NCBI GenBank assembly: GCA_017510875.1
Contig: JAFWLX010000175.1
Location: forward strand, 1 to 7,550
Reading direction: 5' to 3'
Source of the DNA: Atopobiaceae bacterium
GTDB taxonomy: Bacteria > Actinomycetota > Coriobacteriia > Coriobacteriales > Atopobiaceae
Length of the DNA: 7,550 nt
The notes beneath the pieces are model-generated. The model was given only the letters and a program-made list of their open reading frames with translations. It was not told the origin of the DNA and searched no databases. Below, piece after piece: positions 1-6,655 of the stretch (position 1 is its first letter; each line of letters opens with the position of its first letter). The translations under genes and the position numbers were made by a program.

Positions 1-83
1 GGCCCTTCTGTTGCGACCCCAACTGCCCTGCCCGTGAAAAGCAACTCAAACCTACGCGACTGCCGGGACTGGTCAGACACGTT

Positions 84-112
84 TTGTCCCAAACACCAAA
101 AGCTGCTACCAT
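84..112 (+). promoter_or_regulatory. candidate sigma-70-type promoter of tilS
   Basis: TTGTCC at 84-89 is followed, after exactly 17 bases, by TACCAT at 107-112. The -10 is preceded by TGC (104-106), giving an extended -10 of the form TGnTAnnAT. Transcription would start near 119, leaving a leader of about 24 bases before the GTG at 143, which contains the ribosome binding site. The first 83 bases hold nothing else I can name: no hairpin with a T tract and no recognisable end of an upstream gene. The boxes are imperfect, so this is a prediction from spacing and position only. Confidence 0.4.
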
Positions 113-133
113 CCTTGCGATGGAGCTGCGAGA

Positions 134-138
134 GGAGG
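134..138 (+). promoter_or_regulatory. ribosome binding site of tilS
   Basis: GGAGG lies inside AGAGGAGGA (131-139), four bases before the GTG at 143. It is 16 bases from the next in-frame ATG (155), which is too far, so it favours the GTG start. Confidence 0.55.
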
Positions 139-142
139 ACGC

Positions 143-1669
143 GTGCCAAGCGTCATGCGTAGATATGCGGGCGGCGAGGGTCGGTTTGACCGACCGTCCG
201 GGATGAGCGACCCCGATCGCGAGGGGCCAGTGATTCTTATGGTGTCGGGCGGGGCTGATTCCACAGCGCTGCTCGTGCTGGCGGCTACCTCAAAGCTCGA
301 TATCGACGACGGCCGCGGTGTTGCACGCATTGCTCGCGAGCGCCTTCACGTGCTCCACGTAAACCACTGCCTGCGCGGCATGGATGCCGAGGAGGACGAG
401 GAGTTTGTGCGCGAGCTGGCTGCGCGCTATGGCATTCCCTGCACTGTGCGTCGCGTTGATGTGGCCGCCTTGGCGCAAGAGGCGCGCGAACGTGGTGACG
501 TTACGGCCGGTAACGTAGAAAACGCAGGTAGGGAGGTGCGGTACGCTGCGGCGGCAGAGCTGGCCAACCGCCTGTCGGAAGAGCTGGGCGTACCTCGTGC
601 CTCGGCGCGCATCCTTACGGCGCATACGGCCGATGACCGCGCCGAGACCTTCTTCATGAACGCATTGCGGGGGACGGGGCCGGCGGGCCTCTCGTCTATC
701 CCGCGCAGGCGAAACCGTATTGTGCGACCGCTGATTGATTACACCCATGATCAGCTGTGCGACCTGCTTCGCATGCGCGATATTGTGTGGCGCGAGGACA
801 ACACCAACCACGACACGCGCTACCTGCGCGCATATGTGCGCTACGAGCTGCTGCCCGTGGCTCGCCGTCGCAATCCGCGCGTGGCATCAAGTCTGTCGGT
901 AACCTGCGACATTTTGTCTGACGAGGACGCCTATCTTAACCAGCTGGCATCGCGTGCGTACCGTGACCTGCTGCGCAGGGAGGGCGATGGTGTGGTGGCG
1001 CTTGATGCCGCACGATTGGCAGCCTCGGAGGTGGCGCTTGCCCGACGTGTGGTGCGCAAGGCATTGCTAGCGGTCTGCCCGGGAGCACGGCTTGAGGCGC
1101 GTCATGTGGCGCAGGTGCTCTCGCTGGTGGCGGCGGGCAAGGGCTCGTGCACCGTGCCCGTGGACGTCGACGTGCGGGTTGAATTTGGCCTGCTCATGGT
1201 ACGCGCCGCGCGTACTCCCGGCAAAAGCCTCTCGGGTTGGCTTGAGGTTCCTGGTAAATTTGACCTTCCTGGTGGCGGACGTCTGTTGGCGCAACTGGTG
1301 GCGGTACCGGTGGGCTCGCGTGCGCCCGAGGTTGCCAAGGCACATGGGCGTGAATGGGAGGAGCAGTCGGTACTGCTCGATGCGATTGCCGCTGGGGTTG
1401 ACCCGGTGCAGGGTGGATGGCTGTGGGTGGACGGGTTCCAACCGGGCGATGTTCTGTGTCCTTTGGGCATGCACGGTCAATCCAAGAAGCTGTCCGACCT
1501 GCTGGCCGAAGCACATGTGCCTGCGGCTGAGCGGGCTGCAGTGCCCATTGTGCGCACCTCGGTTACCGGGCCTGTGGTATGGGTGGCTGGCATCCGTGCT
1601 GACGAGCGCGCCCGCGTTACCCCCAATACCCACGTGATGCTCGAGCTGACGCTGTCGCAGCTTCCCTGA
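143..1669 (+). CDS. tilS: tRNA(Ile)-lysidine synthase TilS
   Basis: TilS uses ATP and lysine to convert the wobble cytidine (C34) of the CAU-anticodon tRNA-Ile to lysidine, so that it reads AUA and is charged with isoleucine. It acts in the cytoplasm and is normally essential. The 508-residue product has the N-type PP-loop SGGADS (35-40), then HVNHCLRG (72-79), HTADDRAET (161-169) and the LRGTGPAGLSSI segment (from about 175), all hallmarks of the synthase domain. A C-terminal TilS domain follows, with FQPGD (432-436) and AGIRADER (482-489). The second residue of the usual HHADD motif is Thr here (HTADD). The GTG start is supported by GGAGG four bases upstream; ATG at 155 and ATG at 203 remain possible, and the first roughly 28 residues are not part of the conserved fold. 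The gene ends with TGA, 194 bases before hpt. It probably has its own promoter (84-112). Family assignment is secure. Confidence 0.96.
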   Translation: MPSVMRRYAGGEGRFDRPSGMSDPDREGPVILMVSGGADSTALLVLAATSKLDIDDGRGVARIARERLHVLHVNHCLRGMDAEEDEEFVRELAARYGIPCTVRRVDVAALAQEARERGDVTAGNVENAGREVRYAAAAELANRLSEELGVPRASARILTAHTADDRAETFFMNALRGTGPAGLSSIPRRRNRIVRPLIDYTHDQLCDLLRMRDIVWREDNTNHDTRYLRAYVRYELLPVARRRNPRVASSLSVTCDILSDEDAYLNQLASRAYRDLLRREGDGVVALDAARLAASEVALARRVVRKALLAVCPGARLEARHVAQVLSLVAAGKGSCTVPVDVDVRVEFGLLMVRAARTPGKSLSGWLEVPGKFDLPGGGRLLAQLVAVPVGSRAPEVAKAHGREWEEQSVLLDAIAAGVDPVQGGWLWVDGFQPGDVLCPLGMHGQSKKLSDLLAEAHVPAAERAAVPIVRTSVTGPVVWVAGIRADERARVTPNTHVMLELTLSQLP

Positions 1670-1688
1670 AAACGCTAGCAACCGCAGA

Positions 1689-1746
1689 TTACAGGCCTCA
1701 GAAGGAGCTGCGACGGTACCTGTCCTGGTCCTTCCGTGGCCTGTAA
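1689..1746. other. long interrupted inverted repeat (hairpin) between tilS and hpt
   Basis: Two perfect arm pairs are nested. TTACAGGCC (1689-1697) pairs with GGCCTGTAA (1738-1746), and GAAGGA (1701-1706) pairs with TCCTTC (1729-1734). They are separated by a 3+3 internal loop (TCA/CGT) and closed by a 22-base loop that contains the palindrome GGTACC (1715-1720). The element begins 20 bases after the tilS stop codon and no T tract follows on either strand. It could be a terminator of the kind that lacks a U tract, an RNA-processing or stability element, or a dispersed palindromic repeat; the sequence alone does not decide. Confidence 0.5.
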
Positions 1747-1753
1747 CAATCGC

Positions 1754-1781
1754 AAGGGGTGGGTGTGCGGAACTACCCCTT
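1754..1781 (+). terminator. second hairpin upstream of hpt, possible tilS terminator
   Basis: AAGGGGT (1754-1760) and ACCCCTT (1775-1781) form a perfect 7-bp stem around a 14-base loop. Only a very short T run (1780-1782) follows, then GTCACAA. Its position after tilS and before the hpt promoter suits a terminator, but the weak T tract makes that uncertain. It starts eight bases after the larger hairpin at 1689-1746, so the two may act together. Confidence 0.3.
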
Positions 1782-1807
1782 TGTCACAATCCCGCTAAGC
1801 CCCAACC

Positions 1808-1816
1808 TGCTAAAAT
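1808..1816 (+). promoter_or_regulatory. extended -10 promoter of hpt
   Basis: TGCTAAAAT (1808-1816) is an extended -10 element (TGn followed by TAAAAT, one base from the TATAAT consensus). There is no good -35 at 17 bases; TTGTCA at 1781-1786 is 24 bases away, too far for a normal spacer, so the extended -10 probably does most of the work. Transcription would start near 1823, leaving a leader of about 41 bases before the ATG at 1864. It probably serves the whole hpt-ftsH-aminotransferase-PHP run. Confidence 0.5.
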
Positions 1817-1853
1817 AGACATTTGTGTACATTGCGATGCTAGGCACATGGCA

Positions 1854-1859
1854 GGGAGG
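1854..1859 (+). promoter_or_regulatory. ribosome binding site of hpt
   Basis: GGGAGG lies four bases before the ATG at 1864. This decides the start against the upstream in-frame GTG at 1825, which sits almost on the predicted transcription start and has no such site. Confidence 0.65.
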
Positions 1860-1863
1860 CCAC

Positions 1864-2415
1864 ATGACAGACCAACTGCATCCCGATATCGAGAGCGTCG
1901 TCCTTAGCAAGCAGGACATACAGGACATCGTTGACCGTCTGGGGCGCCAGATCTCGGAGGACTACGAAGGCAAGAATCCGCTGATAATTGCCGTGCTCCG
2001 TGGCGCCTTTGTGTTTATGGCCGACCTTGTGCGTGCCATTTCCATTCCCTGTACGGTGGACTTCATGGCGGTTTCGAGCTATGGCTCTGACGTTACAAGC
2101 TCGGGGCGCGTACGCATCCTCAAAGACCTTGACACCGATATTGAGGGTCGTCACGTCATCATTGCCGAGGACATCCTTGACTCCGGCCTTACGCTTTCAT
2201 ATTTGATTAAGTTGCTTGAAGGTAGGCATCCCGCGTCCTTAAGCATCTGCGCGTTTTCGATTAAGGACGTCTCAGACAAAACTCCTGCCGTCAACGCAGC
2301 ATATGTGGGCACGCATGTGCCCGATGCCTTTGTGGTGGGCTACGGGCTTGACTATGCAGAGCGTTACCGCAACCTTCCGTACGTGGGCGTTCTTAAGCCC
2401 GAGGTATACAGTTAG
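1864..2415 (+). CDS. hpt: hypoxanthine(-guanine) phosphoribosyltransferase
   Basis: This cytoplasmic purine-salvage enzyme transfers phosphoribose from PRPP to hypoxanthine, and in most family members guanine, to give IMP or GMP. From the ATG at 1864 the product has 183 residues, the normal size for bacterial HPRT. It shows LRG (45-47) of the pyrophosphate-binding loop, SSYGS (71-75) of the flexible loop, the PRPP motif EDILDSGLTL (102-111), and the C-terminal signature VGYGLDYAERYRNLPY (158-173). The purine-contacting lysine appears as K134 in FSIKD, where many bacterial enzymes have LLDKPER; the lysine is kept but its neighbours differ. The downstream neighbour is ftsH after 63 bases with no obvious terminator. 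The tilS-hpt-ftsH order is widely conserved. From memory, TilS and HprT have been reported to influence ftsH transcription in Bacillus subtilis; nothing here shows whether that holds in this organism. Confidence 0.95.
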   Translation: MTDQLHPDIESVVLSKQDIQDIVDRLGRQISEDYEGKNPLIIAVLRGAFVFMADLVRAISIPCTVDFMAVSSYGSDVTSSGRVRILKDLDTDIEGRHVIIAEDILDSGLTLSYLIKLLEGRHPASLSICAFSIKDVSDKTPAVNAAYVGTHVPDAFVVGYGLDYAERYRNLPYVGVLKPEVYS

Positions 2416-2463
2416 TTCCATTATGTTTTGCGGTTGTCCGTCTGGATTCCGCACAGTACCAAC

Positions 2464-2470
2464 AAGGAGA
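2464..2470 (+). promoter_or_regulatory. ribosome binding site of ftsH
   Basis: AAGGAGA ends eight bases before the GTG at 2479, an ideal distance. It decides the start against an in-frame TTG at 2428, which would add 17 residues unlike any FtsH N-terminus. The 63-base gap (2416-2478) otherwise holds no clear promoter or hairpin. Confidence 0.75.
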
Positions 2471-2478
2471 CACGTCGC

Positions 2479-4536
2479 GTGGCAAACAACAACGATTCAA
2501 ACCGGGAGCCGTCGGATGGCTCCTTTGACAAGCGCTTGGCATTCATTTACGCGTTCATTGGTATAGCGCTGGTTGCCTACATGGCGTACACCATGGGCAA
2601 CGGCTTTGTCGGCAAAAAAGATACGGTGACCCTCTCGACCAACGAGTTTGTGACGGCCGTCAAAGAAGACCGTGTTGACGAGGTCAAGTACAAGACCTCG
2701 GACGGCAAGCTTACCGGTGACTTTTGGTCAGACAAAGAACACGCGGGCAAGAAGGACTTTGAGAAGAAGTTTGAGAGCTACTACGTTGGCGCCGATCGAC
2801 TGCAAGAGCTGATGGAGGAGCATCCTGACGTCAAGTTCACCATCGATACTGCCGACGGGTCCATATGGGAGCTGCTGCTTACCACGGCGGTGCCCACCCT
2901 TATCATGCTTGCTGGGCTCATATACTTCATGAACCAGATACAGGGGCAAAACGGCAAGGCCATGAGCTTTGGACGTACCAAGGCGCAAACCAGCGAGGAG
3001 ACACGCCCCAAGGTCAAGTTCTCCGACGTTGCTGGCATTGATGAGGCCGTTGAGGAGCTGCAAGAGGTGCGCGACTTCTTGGCCGAGCCCGAGCGCTATC
3101 ACAAGATGGGTGCCAAGATTCCCCATGGCGTGCTGCTGGTAGGCCCTCCGGGAACAGGCAAGACCCTTTTGGCCAAGGCAGTGGCCGGCGAAGCGGGCGT
3201 GCCGTTCTTCTCTATCTCGGGCTCCGACTTTGTAGAGATGTTTGTGGGTGTTGGCGCCAGTCGTGTGCGCGACCTGTTTAAGCAGGCAAAAGAGGCTGCT
3301 CCGGCCATCATCTTCATTGACGAGATCGATGCGGTGGGACGTCAGCGCGGCGCAGGCGTGGGTGGCAGCCACGACGAGCGCGAGCAGACGCTCAACCAGA
3401 TGCTCGTTGAGATGGACGGCTTTGAGGACAACTCGTCGGTCATCTTGATTGCGGCAACCAACCGCCCCGACATCCTTGACCCTGCGCTGCTGCGTCCCGG
3501 GCGCTTTGACCGTCAGGTGACGGTGGACCGTCCCGACGTAAAGGGTCGCGAGCAGATCCTGCGCGTGCATGCGGCCAACAAGCCCCTGCGCGGCGAGGTA
3601 GACTTTGAGCGCATTGCCAAGCTGACCCCGGGCTTTACGGGTGCTGACTTGGCCAACCTTATGAACGAGGCAGCCCTTTTGGCCGCGCGGCGTCACAATG
3701 AAACCATCGGCATGGCCGAGATCGAGGAGGCCATGGAGCGCGTGATTGCCGGCCCCGAGAAGAAGGGCCGAGTGATGACCGAGGAAGAGCGTCGCACGAT
3801 TGCCTACCACGAGAGCGGCCACGCACTGGTGGGCCACCTGTTAGAGAACGCCGACCCCGTGCACAAGGTAAGCATCGTGAGCCGTGGCCAGGCTTTGGGC
3901 TACACGCTGTCGCTGCCCGAGGAGGACCATTTTCTTGAGACGCGCAGCGCCATGTTGGATGACCTTGCGGTTCTTTTGGCGGGTCGTACGGCCGAGGAGC
4001 TGTTCTGCGACGACATTACCACCGGTGCATCCAATGATCTTGAGCGTGCCACCAAGAAGGCCCGCGAGATGGTCACACGCTACGGTATGAGCGACGCGCT
4101 GGGGACGCAGGTGTACGGCGAGGCCCAACACGAGGTGTTCTTGGGTCGCGATTACGCAAATCACCAGGACCTCTCGGCCGAGACTACCAAGCGCATTGAC
4201 GACGAGGTAGAGCGCATCATGCGCGAAGCACACGAGCGTGCGCGCGAGCTTCTTGTGACACACGCCGATCGCATACACCAGATGGCTGCCGTGCTCTTGG
4301 CAAAGGAGACCGTTGAGGGCGACGAGATGATGGCGCTGCTCGAGGGAACCTACAATGAGTGGCTGGCGGCACAGGGCGAGCAGGCCGCTGCCAAGGGTGG
4401 GTCTGATGACTCGAGCAAGGGACCTGCCCCAACGAAGCCGTCGGACTCGCCCCAGGACGATGATCTGCGTCCTGCCCAGCGTCCCGTGCCGGTGGAAGAG
4501 CCAGCGGCGGTACCTTCTCCCTCGCCAAACGCATAA
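2479..4536 (+). CDS. ftsH: ATP-dependent zinc metalloprotease FtsH
   Basis: FtsH is a hexameric membrane-anchored AAA+ protease that extracts and degrades misfolded membrane proteins and some short-lived regulators. The 685-residue product starts with a short hydrophilic segment, then TM1 (about 20-38), an extracytoplasmic domain (about 40-130) and TM2 (about 132-151). The AAA+ module has Walker A GPPGTGKT (222-229), the pore motif FVG (255-257), Walker B with FIDEID (279-284), and the SRH segment with LRPGRFDR (338-345). The protease domain has the zinc site HESGH (444-448) with catalytic E445, and the third ligand is predicted as D520 in TTGASND. The tail from about 632 to 685 is rich in Pro, Ser, Asp and Lys and looks disordered, as in many actinobacterial FtsH proteins. 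All catalytic motifs are intact. The next gene starts 25 bases after the stop. In many Actinobacteria folE follows ftsH; here an aminotransferase does. Confidence 0.97.
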   Translation: MANNNDSNREPSDGSFDKRLAFIYAFIGIALVAYMAYTMGNGFVGKKDTVTLSTNEFVTAVKEDRVDEVKYKTSDGKLTGDFWSDKEHAGKKDFEKKFESYYVGADRLQELMEEHPDVKFTIDTADGSIWELLLTTAVPTLIMLAGLIYFMNQIQGQNGKAMSFGRTKAQTSEETRPKVKFSDVAGIDEAVEELQEVRDFLAEPERYHKMGAKIPHGVLLVGPPGTGKTLLAKAVAGEAGVPFFSISGSDFVEMFVGVGASRVRDLFKQAKEAAPAIIFIDEIDAVGRQRGAGVGGSHDEREQTLNQMLVEMDGFEDNSSVILIAATNRPDILDPALLRPGRFDRQVTVDRPDVKGREQILRVHAANKPLRGEVDFERIAKLTPGFTGADLANLMNEAALLAARRHNETIGMAEIEEAMERVIAGPEKKGRVMTEEERRTIAYHESGHALVGHLLENADPVHKVSIVSRGQALGYTLSLPEEDHFLETRSAMLDDLAVLLAGRTAEELFCDDITTGASNDLERATKKAREMVTRYGMSDALGTQVYGEAQHEVFLGRDYANHQDLSAETTKRIDDEVERIMREAHERARELLVTHADRIHQMAAVLLAKETVEGDEMMALLEGTYNEWLAAQGEQAAAKGGSDDSSKGPAPTKPSDSPQDDDLRPAQRPVPVEEPAAVPSPSPNA

Positions 4537-4561
4537 CGGCATTCAAACGATAGGAGCTTGC

Positions 4562-5743
4562 ATGTCCATTAACAAGAAAAGCTATGACTACGGTGCCGCA
4601 AAGTCTTCCATTCGCGAGATTGCCGCATACGGTGCGGCGCGCAAGGCAGAGGTAGGCGCCGAGAACGTGTACGACTTCAGCCTGGGCAACCCGTCCATAC
4701 CCGCGCCGGATGCCGTGCGCGCCTCCATCGCACGCTCGCTAGAGCTGCCGCCCACGCAGCTGCACAGCTACACGCCAGCGGCAGGTCTTCCCGCTGCGCG
4801 CGAGGCCGTGGCCGCCTCTCTCAACCGTCGCTTTGGTACCTCGTACGGCCCCGGCGACCTCTATCTTACCTGTGGTGCCGCGGCGTCCCTTTCCATTTGC
4901 TTCCATGCCCTGGCCAACGCAGGTGACGAGGTAATCGTAATTGCCCCTTACTTCCCCGAGTACCGCGTGTGGATCGAGACGGCCGGTGCCGCGTGCATAG
5001 AGGTCATGGCCGACGCCAACACCTTCCAGATTGACAACGCTGCCGTGGCTGCCGCCATCACGCCCAAGACCAAGGCCGTGGTGATCAACTCGCCCAACAA
5101 CCCCGTGGGCTCGGTCTACTCCGAGGAAAACCTTAAGGCTCTGGCAGACGTGCTGCGCGAGCGCGAGGAGGCACTGGGCACCAACATCTACCTGATAGCT
5201 GACGAGCCCTATCGCGAGATTACCTACGGTGACGTTGTGCCTTGGGTGCCCGCCATCTACGATCGCACCATCGTGTGCTACTCGTATTCCAAGAGCCTGA
5301 GCCTGCCGGGCGAGCGTATTGGTTGGGTTTTGGTGCCGCCTACCAACCCGGAGCATGACATGCTGGTGCTGGCTATTGCTGGCGCCGGTCGCAAGCTGGG
5401 CTTTGTCTGTGCGCCTGCCATCTTCCAGCGCGTGATTGCCGACTGCGTGGACGAGCCATCCGACGTAGAGGCGTACGCGCGCAACCGAGTGGCGCTTACG
5501 GAGGGCCTTGGCAAGCTTGGCTACGAGTACATCGAGCCGCAGGGTGCCTTCTACCTGTGGGTTAAGGCGCTCGAGCCCGACGCAAACGCCTTCTTTGAGA
5601 AGTGCAAGGCGCTCGACCTGCTGCCCGTGCCGTCAGACTCCTTTGGCTGCCCGGGGTGGGTGCGCATTGGATACTGCGTGAGCTACGAGACCATAGTCAA
5701 CTCCATGCCGGCCTGGGCAAAGCTCAAGGCCCAGTACGAGTAG
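4562..5743 (+). CDS. PLP-dependent class I/II aminotransferase
   Basis: This is a fold-type I aminotransferase, predicted to be cytoplasmic and to move an amino group between an amino acid and a 2-oxo acid. From the ATG at 4562 it has 393 residues, typical for the aspartate-aminotransferase-like subfamilies. AGGAG at 4552-4556, five bases upstream, supports this start over an open frame reaching back into ftsH. Visible motifs are SLGNPS (40-45) near the N-terminus, PYFPEY (129-134), NSPNNPVG (176-183), ADEPYRE (from 213, with D214 predicted to contact the pyridine nitrogen), the Schiff-base lysine K244 in SYSKSLSLPGERIG with R252 contacting the phosphate, and R368 in WVRIGY as the likely substrate carboxylate-binding arginine. 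The substrate cannot be read from these motifs. The SLSLPGERIG segment argues against HisC, which normally has a shorter chain. It sits between ftsH and the PHP gene with 25-base gaps on both sides, so co-transcription is likely. Confidence 0.88.
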   Translation: MSINKKSYDYGAAKSSIREIAAYGAARKAEVGAENVYDFSLGNPSIPAPDAVRASIARSLELPPTQLHSYTPAAGLPAAREAVAASLNRRFGTSYGPGDLYLTCGAAASLSICFHALANAGDEVIVIAPYFPEYRVWIETAGAACIEVMADANTFQIDNAAVAAAITPKTKAVVINSPNNPVGSVYSEENLKALADVLREREEALGTNIYLIADEPYREITYGDVVPWVPAIYDRTIVCYSYSKSLSLPGERIGWVLVPPTNPEHDMLVLAIAGAGRKLGFVCAPAIFQRVIADCVDEPSDVEAYARNRVALTEGLGKLGYEYIEPQGAFYLWVKALEPDANAFFEKCKALDLLPVPSDSFGCPGWVRIGYCVSYETIVNSMPAWAKLKAQYE

Positions 5744-5768
5744 GGCTCTTCGCACAGAGGGGGCACCC

Positions 5769-6566
5769 ATGGTCAGGCTGGCCTGCGACGTCCATACCCA
5801 TACCATCTTCTCGCGTCATGCGTACTCGACGGTCGAGGAAAACGTGCGAGCTGCCGCCGCATGCAACTTTGAGCTGCTGGGCGTGACCGATCACTTCTCG
5901 CCCATGATTCATGGGGTGGGTCCTGAAGGTGCCAGCATGCGCGAGTTTCAGGAGTTCATTAACATGCGCATGTGGCCGCGCGAGTGGCATGGCGTGCAAC
6001 TGATGCACGGCTGCGAGGCTGATATTGTCGATTTGCAAGGCCGCCTTTTTGGCTGGGACATACCGGTGACCTACCATCTGAGTGTGCCGGCCGAGCCTCC
6101 CTACACCATGCTGGCCGACGTGGTTTTCTCCAACTGCCAGTATGTGATTGCCAGCGTCCACGAGCACGGGTGGGCAGAGGGTGCCACGCGCGAGCAAAAC
6201 ACGCAGATGTACGTTCGCGCGCTTGAGCATCCCAAGGTGCTCATCCTGGGCCACACGGGGCGCAGCGGACTTGACTTTGACGAGGAGGCTGTGGCTGAGG
6301 CCGCCCGCGATGCGGGTAAGCTGATTGAGATCAACGAGGCGAGCTTCTTTGGGCGCAACAATGCATTAGAGCGCTGCGAGCAGATAGCGTGCGCCTGCGC
6401 GCGGGTGGGCTGCATGGTTTCCACCGCCTCCGACGCGCACATCTCTTATGACGTGGCGCGTCTGGAGCGCGTGCGTGCCCTGCTGGAGCGCGTGGACTTC
6501 CCGCAGCACCTAGTGGCCACACGCAGCGCAGAGGCTTTCTTGGAGGTATACGAGAACTTCAGCTGA
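5769..6566 (+). CDS. ycdX: PHP-domain phosphohydrolase, YcdX type
   Basis: The 265-residue product belongs to the PHP metal-dependent phosphohydrolases and most resembles E. coli YcdX, a trinuclear zinc phosphatase. All nine metal ligands expected from YcdX are present: H9 and H11 (DVHTH), H17 (SRHAYST), H42 (TDH), E83 (GCEAD), H131 (SVHEH), H162 (GHTGR), D222 and H224 (SDAH). Other shared stretches are FINMRMWPR (63-71), AVAEAA and EIN..SF (187-193). The physiological substrate is unknown; histidinol phosphate is a less likely alternative, because PHP histidinol phosphatases lack the FINMR-WPR stretch. The distance from E83 to H131 is about 20 residues longer than I recall for YcdX, the extra part lying around 92-115. 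AGAGGGGG (5756-5763), five bases upstream, supports the start. It is the last plus-strand gene; the yccF pair runs toward it from the other side. Confidence 0.88.
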   Translation: MVRLACDVHTHTIFSRHAYSTVEENVRAAAACNFELLGVTDHFSPMIHGVGPEGASMREFQEFINMRMWPREWHGVQLMHGCEADIVDLQGRLFGWDIPVTYHLSVPAEPPYTMLADVVFSNCQYVIASVHEHGWAEGATREQNTQMYVRALEHPKVLILGHTGRSGLDFDEEAVAEAARDAGKLIEINEASFFGRNNALERCEQIACACARVGCMVSTASDAHISYDVARLERVRALLERVDFPQHLVATRSAEAFLEVYENFS

Positions 6567-6568
6567 AC

Positions 6569-6595
6569 GTGAACGGGGGACGGGTTATCGTTCAC
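6569..6595. terminator. hairpin between convergent genes, possible two-way terminator
   Basis: GTGAACG (6569-6575) and CGTTCAC (6589-6595) form a perfect 7-bp stem with a 13-base G-rich loop. It begins two bases after the PHP stop codon and lies past the end of the minus-strand gene, where a shared terminator would be expected. Neither side carries a real T tract, so efficiency is doubtful. The rest of 6596-6655 holds a small GGGCG/CGCCC repeat (6627-6639) and possible remnants of the broken minus-strand gene, but no intact gene. Confidence 0.35.
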
Positions 6596-6655
6596 TTGCG
6601 GTGGCTGACACGTTCGATATGGTACTGGGCGTCACGCCCTGCCCCTGAAGAAGAG

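Noticed and set aside
2..37. Possible last codons of an upstream gene ending in TGA at 35-37
   Set aside because: Only about eleven codons are visible and they match nothing I recognise, so an open frame by chance cannot be excluded.
120..206. Short open frame from ATG at 120 overlapping the tilS start
   Set aside because: It has no ribosome binding site, begins at the predicted transcription start and encodes only 28 residues without features.
1689..1746. T-box riboswitch before hpt
   Set aside because: GGTACC resembles part of a T-box antiterminator, but the TGGnACCGCG core, the specifier stem and sufficient length are missing, and hpt is not a usual T-box target.
1825..1863. Upstream GTG start adding 13 residues to Hpt
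   Set aside because: It would lie almost on the predicted transcription start, and the ATG at 1864 has GGGAGG in place and gives the normal Hpt length.
2728..3837. Minus-strand open frame of 369 codons opposite ftsH
   Set aside because: ftsH is unmistakable on the plus strand; the opposite frame is open because of codon bias in GC-rich DNA and has a low-complexity, His- and Leu-rich product.
4562..5743. Assignment of the aminotransferase as HisC
   Set aside because: The chain is longer than HisC, and the lysine region (SYSKSLSLPGERIG) fits aspartate-aminotransferase-like subfamilies better.
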